A DNA stretch of 64,000 nt from Phyllostachys edulis (taxonomy: Eukaryota > Streptophyta > Magnoliopsida > Poales > Poaceae): positions 108,018,999 to 108,082,998 of the forward strand of contig CM070562.1 of the NCBI GenBank assembly GCA_036346405.1, given 5' to 3'. Shown here piece by piece: positions 56,001 to 64,000 of this stretch. A model generated the notes under the pieces. It saw only the letters and a list, made by a program, of their open reading frames with translations, searched no databases and was not told the DNA's origin. The first letter of the stretch is position 1. Each line of letters starts with the position of its first letter. Both the position numbers and the translations under genes were made by a program.

Positions 56001-57390
56001 GCAGCACTTCTTATGAGTGAGATCTGGCGAAAGCCAATGTCTCTCATTTTCGTGTGTTTGGTTGCAAGTGCTTTATTCTCAAGTCCGGGAACCTAGACAA
56101 GTTTGAGTCACGTTCTGTGATGGTATCTTTCTAGGCTACTCGACTTCTTGGCGAACTTATAAGTGCAGGCTGCGAGTCTAGCAAAATGGTAGAAACACGT
56201 GAGGTGACCTTTGGCGAGGCCGATCAGGGACTAGGCGGATATCTCGAGTTCTTTAGAGCGATCCGAGACCATCTTTGTGGATGATGAGGGCGAGGGAGGC
56301 GATGGTTGTTTACGATCCGGCTCCTCTTCCTCCCTTGAGATGCCTTCTTCCACGGCACCTCAAGGTGATCGACTCTGCCTTCCGTTTCCTCTGGAGCTAG
56401 TGGCTCTGTCCTGCCTCGTCTGCACACGAGGTAGAGGCCACTTCTTCTTCTCATCCAGGACCTCCCGACATATCCAGAGAAGGCATCCTTGAGCGGATCA
56501 TTGGAGATCTTTTGGCGTGTCACACGCTCAAAATCTGCACTTCTCTTTTCTCCATCTCCGTGCTTTCATTGCCTCCTTGAGCCCAAGGATGTTGATCATG
56601 CTCTTTACGATGAGTCTTGGGTCAATGCCATGCATGAGGAGTTGGAAAACTTTGAGAGAAACAAGGTCTGTCGCTTGTCGAGCCCCTCGAGGTCACAATG
56701 TTATTGGGACTAAGTGGGTGTTCAAAAACAAGCAGTGAGGAAGGGGTAGTCATTGAAACAAGGCTAGGCTGGTAGCTCGGGGTTTCTCCCGGTTGAGGTC
56801 CGGATTTTGAGGAGACCTTTGCCCTGTTGCTAGACTTGAGGCCATTAGAATTACGCTTGCCTTCGCAGACTTCTAAGGGTTTCAAGCTTTACAGATGGAT
56901 GTCAAGAGTGCCTTCCTCAATGGGTTTATTGAGGAAGAGGTCTATGTTAGACTGACCTCGGTGTTTCGAGAACCCCAAATACCCTAACCATGTCTTCAAG
57001 CTCTCTAAAGCCTTGTATGGACTTAAGCGAGGCTCCCGAGCTTGGTATGAGAGGCTTAAGTCCTATCTGTTGAGTCATGGTTTTGAGATGGGTAAGGTAG
57101 ACAAGACCTTGTTCATTCGCGAGCATGGTAATGACTTTCTACTCGTCGATTTATGTGGATGATATCATCTTTGGTGGCTCATCTCATACTCTTGTTTCTC
57201 GGTTCTCGATGTTATGAGCTCGAGTTTGAGATGAGCATGATGGGCGAGTTGAGTTTCTTCCTTGGCTTCGGATCAAGCGGACTCGGGAGGTACATTTCTG
57301 CATCAAGGCAAGTACACTCGTGACCTCTGAGGCAACCGACATGAGTGATGGTAAGCTGTGTGTCGACTCCCATGGCTTCTACTGACCTAT
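56001..57390 (+). pseudogene. Reverse transcriptase of element D (frameshifted)
   Basis: SWVNAMHEELENFERNKV at about 56,610, then GTKWVFKNKQ at 56,710, then LQMDVKSAFLNGFIEEEVYV-like codons at about 56,895-56,945 and the catalytic IYVDDIIFGGSS at 57,149-57,184. The blocks lie in three frames. The upstream part (56,001-56,560) is the variable integrase-RT linker. Confidence 0.8.
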
Positions 57391-58085
57391 CTTGACCCGA
57401 GATGAGGATGGCGAGCGGTTGATCGAAGAGTATCGCGGCATGATTGGCTCCCTCTTGTACCTCAACGCCTCGAGGCCGGACATACACTTCTCCGTGTGTT
57501 TGTGTGCTCGATTCGAGCTTCTCCTCGCGTATCTCACCGCCAAAGCGGTGAAGCGCATTCTTGATACCTTGAGCTACCATTGACTATGGTATCTGGTACT
57601 CTTCCTCATCTGTCTTTTCCTTAGAGCCTACTCGGGGCCAGACTTTCTTTGGTTGTAGGATAGATAGGAAAAACACTTCAGCACTGTCAATTCATTGGCA
57701 CTTCTCTCGTTCTTGGTCTTCTAGAAGCGGTCCGGTGTTACCTGATCCACAGAGGTCGAGTATGTTCTTTGCCGCCGATTCTTTGCTGACCAGATACTTT
57801 GGATGGCCGACCTGCGGGACTTTGGGTTAGTTATAGAAAGTGTTCCACTCTTTTGTGATAACATACGCTATTAACATTGCTAAGAACCCAGTGCAGCACT
57901 CTCGGACCAAGCATATTGATATCCGATATCACTTCCTTAGAGACCATGTGGAGAAGGGTGATATAGTGCTCCAGTTTGTGGAGAGTGACCGCCAGTTGGC
58001 TGACATCTTTACCAAGCCTTTGGATAGCTCTAGGTTTTCAGCCTTGCGGGGAGAGCTTGGGGTGGTTTGTCCTTATGGACTGTAG
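57391..58085 (+). pseudogene. RNase H of element D
   Basis: YRGMIGSLLYLNASRPDIHF at 57,430-57,500 and the final RTKHIDIRYHFLRDHVEKGD then IVLQFVESDRQLADIFTKPL at 57,918-58,024. The end of the frame (58,083) is directly followed by a GAGGGGGAG purine tract. Confidence 0.85.
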
Positions 58086-59744
58086 TGAGGGGGAGCTTTG
58101 TGCTTTACTGTTTATCTTGTATATTATGCTGTTGCTCCTTACTGTCGCATTGCATTCGGGATGCATTTTGGGTTAGTCATCCTAGCATAGATTAGAGTGT
58201 TTCTCTCGTCTAGTTGCTTAGACTTCTTCCTCTCATCTTATGCTCTAGGATGTTGCTTATTAGCTGTCTCTTCTCACTAGGTTGAGCTTACTCACTTCTT
58301 ATAGGTTCTAGCAAGGGTTGGGCCACCCTTGGGTAGACAGGGAACGTGTTTGCTCCTTAGTGTGTTAGCCGGGCAGCTGATAGTCCTAGTGTCATATGGG
58401 GTAGATGAGAGTCGATCGAGCCATGGTATTCTCTTTATCTTGTCTATGCTTTGAGGAATTTTGTTCTGATTTCTTTGCCGACTTCTCGTTTTATTGCTTT
58501 GGTTCGGGAGAGTTCATTTGGGAGCTTACGGAGCTTAATATTGATATAACTCAACTTGAACTAAACTTTGCTTCACATGTTGAGGGGAGCTGGATTTTCT
58601 TGCTTTTAGCATTGTGCATTGTAATATAACTACATGGAGCCTTGACTATTATCCATATATGACATGCTTCAATGCATTACATCTTGCCATGATTATGTAA
58701 TCGCTCGATTTATCATTGCTTCATATGTGTCGTCAAGCCTTTGCCATTGTTAAGTTAATTAAAATTGCACAACTTGAACTAAGACATGTCATGTTAGCTC
58801 TTGAGGCTAGTCTATCTTTAGTTATCCTCTTATGATTCATGCCATGTCAAATAGGCTAAGTTGAGTCTTGAATCTTTAATTGAGCTTTAGTTTGAGCTAT
58901 GCTAGTGTCATGATGAAACATGAGTGAGTACACTTATTTAAGAAAGCAAAAGATCTCTTTTATGTGCGAAAGAACCGATCTCACCAATTCTTTCTCATGA
59001 GGCGCTTGCCATTGCACTAGGCATGAACTCAGGGGGAGTTTTGGATGACCTAGATCATCTCCTTAAGCTTCTCGCTTGGAATGGTCGCATAAGGCTTGAG
59101 ATCTAGCACATCACCAAAATTATCAATTTCAAATGAAAATATGTGATTTGGGCTAAATTTGCTTAACTACCAAAAGTACCAAGTACTTGCGCAAATGATT
59201 CATTCTTGAACTAATAGCACTCTAAATTGACTCAATTCTAGCTTCTTGGTTCCACTTAGGTTATTGACATTGTTTGCATCATCTTTGGATACCTCTAGCT
59301 AGACTTTACTCTTGAGTGGCTTGACATGCTAAGAAATTCATCTCATCTTCATATTGTTACTTACGTGGCTTGGCTTGATTATGCATATCTTGTAATGATA
59401 TTGATAGCTTTCATATAAGTCATGGCTTGGTGTAATATTCGAATAGTCATTTTGGATAATCTTCATGGCTCTAATTGCTTAGCATTGCATAATATTCAAC
59501 CACACCATGCTATATTCTCTCTTTTGTATCTTGATGACTCTATTGCCAAAAGGGGGAGAATATTGGAGAAAAAGTCTCTTTTGGGAGTTTTGGGAGCGTT
59601 TGAGGAAAACTTGCTCTTTCTTTTACTCCTTGTGTCTACATGGTCATTAGCATCATTTTCTTCTCTTGGACCATGTATGACTTTTCAAACAAACTCAACT
59701 TATGTTTTTTCGGGGTTTGTCAATATACTCATCAAGGGGGAGAT
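58086..59744 (+). other. 3' noncoding region of element D with repeated polypurine tracts
   Basis: AGGGGGAG-type tracts lie at 58,087-58,095, 59,031-59,038, 59,551-59,558 and 59,734-59,743 (the last is the functional one, touching the LTR), and a shorter GAGGGGAG at 58,582-58,589. Between them are no supportable genes; the frames at 58,405-58,629 and 59,422-59,790 show no domain. Repeated polypurine tracts here are a described Sirevirus trait. Confidence 0.7.
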
Positions 59745-61474
59745 TGAGAGACCATGTGGAGGTGTCCCCATGTTTGTGATGAGTAATTGACGGTCGGTTT
59801 AGTGAGTTTGAGTTTGTTTGGTATTCGAGGTTGAGTACCTTTATATGTGCTAATGTGGATTATCTTGTTTTGTGCGGTGCTATGTGATGGTTTGCTTATG
59901 CATGTGATGCAGGACTTGAAGCTAGGTCATGGTGGCGAAGAGGACCGGGACTAGGCACGAGGAGGTGTTGAGGTCGAGCGGTCGAGTTGCCAAAGATGAT
60001 CGAAATTTCTTTGAAGTGGTTCTTGAGTCGGGAGGCGAGGCAGGCTCGCCTGTGAGTCTGACAGGCGATGACGAGTGGATCGGGACTAGACTCGGGAGGA
60101 GTCGAGGTTCGAACGGTCAAGATCTGGGATCTGGAAGGTTAGGGAAGATGCTTGAGGCAATTTGGTAAATTGACTCAAGCAATTGAGAGAGTGGGTGTTT
60201 TCCTCCATTTTCCTGGTCATGTTGACCATGACCCTTGCCTCATTTGGGTGTGGAGCAAGCTTGTGAGACATGGCTGCCACTTCTTGAATTTCCTATTGGG
60301 GCTGTGGCTGCTCCTTTTGGTCTCAAGAGTAGCAGGAGGTAGAGGTGGCCTGGCTGTGTGCTTGCGTGGGTGTTCACTTGTATGTGCTGGCTGTGTAGAA
60401 TGTGTTCACTTGGAGAGCTGGTGCTCATACGTGTGTTTGTGGCCGAACAGTGAGGGTGTGAGCTCCTGTTGTGTCCTCTTTGAGAGCTCGAGTGTGTGTT
60501 GCTGTCAAGCATGTAGTGTGTGGAGTCAAGTTCTAGTGTAATCATTCCTCTGTAAGCGTACTTGGTTTTTGTAGCAATTTGTTGATTGATGGCCAGCGAT
60601 TCTCAGTTTTTGTTTTAGCTGCTGTTTTGGGCTGCTGCATCCAGTGCGTGGAGTCTATTCTTGCATCTGGTTCTTTACCCTTGAATCTGTGTGCTTGTTT
60701 GATCCGGATTTCTTTTGGGCGGCGGCTGTTCTTGCTCTGTGTCTGAAATTTTTATTGTTGGCTGCACCATGCGTGTAGAGATCTAGCACTCGATCTTGTT
60801 GCTAGCAGTTTGTGCGGCGGCCATGTTTTTCCCGGCGTGAAAAAGAAATGCTCGGCGGCTTCGGCCTGTGTCCAAAAATCTGTGCGCCTGGGAGTGTTTA
60901 TAGAGCTGGGCGTGGCGATTCTGTAAAGATCGAGCCGTGTGCGACTGCTTTGGTTATTGCTCTTTGATGCGTGTGTTGAAGTTTTTGTTTTAATCGGTAG
61001 CTTTCATTGATTACCAGTGAGCTCATGTGTTGGGTTTGTTTATTATTTCCTTGTCCTCCCGTGAGAGAATCAGAGTGGTGCAGCATTTCTCATCTTGGTT
61101 GTAAGAGTTTCCCTTGGTTATCTTCTTTGATGCGGCTCTTGTGGTGTGTGTGTGGAACTACACTCATAGTAACCAGTGCCCGCAAAAACTGATTTCAATT
61201 GGCGACGGCAGTATGGTGATCGGTGAGACAGAAAATCGGATAAGCGTATTTGTTTGTGGCGCTAGAAAAATCTGAGCTGTTCTTGCGGTTTGATTCTTGG
61301 TGAATGTTTGAGTCCTTTTTATTTGCTTTGACTGCTCTTTGATTCAATCTTTTGGCTGTCTTTTTTACTTCATAGCTTCTATAGCTATTGGAGAGGGAAT
61401 TTTGTGTGCGAATATTAGAGGTAATATTTAAGGGTCGACATTCACCCCCCCTCTGTCGCCATTTCGGTCCTACA
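59745..61474 (+). mobile_element. 3' LTR of copia element D
   Basis: 1,730 bp from TGAGAGACCATGTGG to CGGTCCTACA, matching the 5' LTR in order throughout. A CACCCCCC tract near the end is one C longer than in the 5' copy. Confidence 0.92.
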
Positions 61475-61479
61475 CCATC
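61475..61479. repeat. Target-site duplication CCATC, right copy of element D
   Basis: CCATC directly after the TACA end of the 3' LTR, identical to 50,351-50,355. Gag of B resumes at this point. Confidence 0.9.
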
Positions 61480-62022
61480 GTAACTAATGGAGAGCCTTCT
61501 AATGCTTCTACTAAGAGTTTACACGACGGAGAGCGGTCGGAGATGAGCACCTCCTGAGGTCTTCTTGGTGGGCTCAACCTGATCCGACGGATCGCCGATT
61601 GTATGCTGAGTCTTATCATCCCCACTTGACCTATGACCAGTAGGGGTTTCATTGACACCATTACCAGATATCGGTTGGCTCCTGGAATCGTCAGAAGCCG
61701 TAGCTGAATTTTCATCGAGAGTATAGAGATTCTCGAGTTGCGGTGCTGAATTTTCGTCACCTTTTTCGCCGGTCGGAAGGACCGGGCTTGGAGCGGTCTC
61801 TGGATATTCCGAGCTGGTCGGAATGGGTGAAAGCACCACTTATCTTAGTGGTGGATCCTCATCCATCCGGTCGATTTCACTAACATCGACGACGTGCGAA
61901 CCGGCGGAGAAGGAGGATGATGACATGCTATTTTCTTGCATGGCGTGGATGCATCCCTCCATGTTGAGGTTGGAGTAGTCCGCTAGGTTGAACCAATTCT
62001 CCTCGTCCCAAACTCCTGCCAT
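61480..62022 (-). pseudogene. Gag N-terminal part of element B
   Basis: From the ATG at 62,022 the minus strand reads MAGVWDEENWFNLADYSNLN and VDVSEIDRMDEDPP, then a stop. The frame resumes as PTSSEYPETAPSPVLPTGEK down to 61,519. The same start is seen in element C (MAGEWSEENWF) and the SEIDRM part in element A. The gene continues across element D at 50,350. Confidence 0.75.
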
Positions 62023-62099
62023 AGTCGCATGAGCGATTATGAGGAATGAGCGAGGATTTGATGAGCGGAGAGTTTCTTCAGGAAACTTACGTCTTATAC

Positions 62100-62117
62100 A
62101 CCCACGGACGGCGCCAG
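62100..62117 (-). other. Primer binding site of element B
   Basis: On the minus strand CTGGCGCCGTCCGTGGGT follows the LTR end within two bases. This is close to the TGGCGCCG type of primer site of Tat and Athila elements. Confidence 0.75.
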
Positions 62118-62118
62118 T

Positions 62119-62840
62119 TGTCGACGATTGAGTCGCCGATCTTACGAAATAAAAGAGGAAAATGACGCGATATTTTCTGGGAGAGAATGTGACTGCTCTT
62201 TATTGATATGAACTGGATTTACAGGGTGGTGCTTACGGCTTGACTAGGGACTAATCCTAATTACACTGAGTATTACACTTGCTATACTAATCAATCAGAC
62301 TTAAAGCATGAATCTAAGGTTGATTGCGTTGCTCTAATCTGGTGATGCTTTCTTGCTTGTCTCAGATTGCCTCTCCCCGTCCCCTTCCTTCTGTGCTCCA
62401 CCCTTAAATAACTTTCGAAGATATGGCAATTACTCCTGGAGAAAGCGTCTCTGGTGAAGCGTTGCGACTGGTCGGAGCAAGATGTTAGTTAACAATATGT
62501 CAACCGCTCTGCAGTTGAGTGTCTATGAGACACTCAACCGTATGGTGGTTGTTGTCAGTGTCTTAGGACTATGTAACATCGCGTGGTATGGAGTATTCAA
62601 AGACGTGTTCCATTCATCACCATGATGAGAATATACAGAATCGATCGGATACCAATTCATAACTTTTAGAAGCGGCTACGGTGGGACACTAAGCGAGACC
62701 TTATCGTCGGTACCCATTATGTAACCTCTGGAATCCTTACGACCAGTATGGTCGTTAGCCTTAGGGGTTACGACCATGAAAACGTATGGTCTTTTATTAT
62801 GTATTAAAGTAATACATAGATATTTTAATCCTCGTCAACA
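62119..62840 (-). mobile_element. 5' LTR of element B
   Basis: On the minus strand 722 bp from TGTTGACGAGG to ATCGTCGACA. It contains a TATA-like TTATTTAAGGG at about 62,403-62,413 and a perfectly paired ACGACC/GGTCGT set near 62,740-62,775 that recalls the hairpins of element C. The partner 3' LTR is missing because the other end of B was lost at element C. Confidence 0.8.
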
Positions 62841-63380
62841 GTTTTCATGCATATTCGATGGCCTCGTGAACTGGATGGATTCAATGGATATGTGCTTAAT
62901 TACTGTCATCACGAGGAATCACACCGACGATCGACGCTTATCTAGGGACGGTTCCGGAATGATGACAAAGACTTCAGTCGATTAAGCATAGACTTGGTTG
63001 TTTGATATTGTACGAAGAGCTAGTTAGTGCGTGTACTGCAGGGGTGGAGTAGCGTGTTGGGGTTTTATGGTTGGGATGCAACTATCGCTTGGACGTACGA
63101 TCCGAGCACTAGCGTCGTATGTCGTGCCTTGTCGTTCGAACACTAGCGTCGTATGCCTTGCCTCGTCGTTCGATCTCACGCTATGGGGTTCAACCGTCCG
63201 ATCTCGGTGCATTTTTTCTTTCTCCTGAAACAAACGAAAGTAACCATATGCAACAAAAATCTCATCCCAAAAAAGATTGGGAAAAACAACATAATCTCAC
63301 TGAAATTGCATGGAAACCGTCAGTATAGAACCTAGATGTGCTTTAAAACTAATTCGAATATCCCAATCAAATAAAATTCG
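62841..63380. other. Unassigned DNA right of element B
   Basis: No gene. The phrase ACTAGCGTCGTATG is repeated at 63,109 and 63,142 with a following CCTTG.CTCGTCGTTCGA, a small tandem duplication of about 33 bp. Confidence 0.4.
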
Positions 63381-63730
63381 ATGTTACAACATTGCAACAT
63401 TTGAAAAATAACAGTTGCAATATCCAAAAATAATAGTTGCAACATCAAAAAAATTGTAACATTTAAAACTAACTTACAAAACATTTTCATTTCATGTGTG
63501 CAACAATCAGCGACAATAGTTGGAACAAAATCATTTTCCTACAAAATTTCAGGAAGATGTATTGCAACAAACCAAATCACTTTCTGCAACAATGGAGAAA
63601 AGTTGTTGCAACAATTTGAGAGAATGCACGCAACAATTCAATGGTGAAGGAGCAGAAAACAAAATGTTTAGTTTTGTGCAACAAATTAAAAACACCATTA
63701 CAACAAAACATACCTCTTACTGCAACAAAA
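63381..63730. repeat. GCAACA-rich tract, subterminal-repeat-like
   Basis: About a dozen TTGCAACA or TGCAACAA words, or one-base variants, are spread at 15-40-bp intervals, separated by A-rich filler. This clustering of one short word is typical of the subterminal region of a DNA transposon, but I see no terminal inverted repeat. It ends exactly where the kinase-like coding sequence starts. Confidence 0.6.
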
Positions 63731-63737
63731 AAAAAAT

Positions 63738-64000
63738 CACACCGACGCGCTGGAGCTCGTGCCGATCGACCACGGGCTCTGCCTCCCGGAGCATCTGGAG
63801 GACCCCGTACTTCGAATGGCTACACTGGCCGTAGTCGTCGCTGTCGTTCTCCGACACCGAGCTGGGATACATCGCGTCGCTGGACCTGTTTAAGGACTCC
63901 GAGATGCTTCGCGCGGAGCTACCGTCGCTACAGGAGTCGGCCATCCAGATCCTCACCCTCTGCACCATCTTCCTTCAACGTGTAGCCGCGGTCGGGCTCT
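63738..64000 (+). pseudogene. Type II phosphatidylinositol 4-kinase gamma-like fragment, runs off the window
   Basis: The plus strand reads ALELVPIDHGLCLPEHLED, then after a one-base insertion at about 63,806 PYFEWLHWP, a stop codon, SSLSFSDTELGYIASLDLFK, DSEMLRAELPSLQESAIQIL and TLCTIFLQRVAAVGL to the window edge. Plant PI4K gamma proteins contain the same order (PIDHGxCLPE as the metal-binding motif, DPYFEWLHWPQ, then the helical C-lobe). In the family this kinase-like domain phosphorylates phosphatidylinositol or protein substrates. The N-lobe and ubiquitin-like repeats are absent: a GCAACA-rich tract lies directly upstream. With a frameshift and a stop within 90 codons it is a captured, dead fragment, unless the breaks are sequencing errors. 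Confidence 0.75.

Larger units (their letters stand above)
50356..61474 (+). mobile_element. Sirevirus-like Ty1/copia retrotransposon D inserted in element B
   Basis: An 11.1-kb plus-strand element: two LTRs, tRNA-Met primer site, gag, protease, integrase, reverse transcriptase and RNase H in copia order (integrase before RT), about 1.65 kb of 3' noncoding DNA with repeated polypurine tracts, and a perfect 5-bp CCATC duplication. The long LTRs, long 3' region and repeated polypurine tracts are traits of Sireviruses, which are abundant in grasses. All genes are interrupted by small indels, so it is non-autonomous as read. Confidence 0.9.
43230..62840 (-). mobile_element. Tat-lineage Ty3/gypsy retrotransposon B, split by copia element D
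   Basis: Minus-strand order: 5' LTR (62,119-62,840), primer site, gag start (61,475-62,022), [element D], rest of gag, protease, reverse transcriptase, two RNase H domains, integrase, 3' region, antisense exon. The element is cut at its 3' side by the 3' LTR of C. The gag on both sides of D joins exactly once one CCATC duplicate is removed. Longest intact piece is the RNase H frame of 327 codons. Confidence 0.88.

Noticed and set aside
63520..63985. Continuous plus-strand frames of 104 and 114 codons across the GCAACA tract into the kinase fragment
   Set aside because: Upstream residues are translation of the repeat tract; the kinase-like residues change frame inside, so neither frame is a real protein.
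1..64000. tRNA or rRNA genes
   Set aside because: Only tRNA-complementary primer sites of retroelements were seen; no cloverleaf-compatible gene was found by eye. A tRNAscan-type search would be needed to exclude them.

Overview
The window is repeat-dominated nuclear DNA from a plant, most likely a grass (Poaceae). It holds spliced plant-type gene fragments, Tat-lineage Ty3/gypsy retrotransposons with two RNase H domains, a Sirevirus-like Ty1/copia element, Helitron ends, a hAT-like element and a Mutator-type MITE. I find no intact host gene; the host coding sequence I can recognise is broken or captured fragments. Exact species cannot be read from the sequence.

Layout. 1-4 kb: AT-rich DNA, an LTR-like GC-rich block and a 270-bp copia-type LTR. 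4.18-10.04 kb: a probable minus-strand Helitron with long tandem repeats and a first exon resembling plastid Ycf23 (DUF561). 10.05-16.76 kb: a second Helitron 3' end followed by duplicated noncoding DNA and exon-like pieces that I cannot name. 16.76-22.05 kb: a region bounded by hAT-like terminal repeats that contains three exons of a MAPR-type cytochrome-b5/heme-binding protein gene. 22.9-23.1 kb: a CDKB kinase fragment. 23.3-31.2 kb: Tat element A (minus, no LTRs, protease split by a MITE). 32.37-43.23 kb: Tat element C (plus). 43.23-62.84 kb: Tat element B (minus), split by copia element D (50,356-61,474), which has two LTRs and a perfect 5-bp target duplication. 63.4-64.0 kb: a GCAAC-rich repeat tract followed by a broken fragment of a type II phosphatidylinositol 4-kinase gamma gene that runs off the window.

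How it fits together. The four retroelements form a nest: D lies inside the gag of B, and the 3' LTR of C ends inside the antisense exon of B. The most notable structure is in C. Downstream of pol, on the opposite strand, lies a gene of nine exons with readable splice sites. Its first exon resembles the plant 'putative gypsy type transposon' family (Pfam PF04195), its middle exons are acidic and coiled-coil, and its last exon is shared with A and B. Its second intron and the 3' LTR of C both carry arrays of 20-nt hairpins around GTCGTAAGTTTTTCTACGAC with a regular 29-bp spacing. I know of antisense ORFs and 3' tandem repeats in this lineage, but not of this exon structure or hairpin array.
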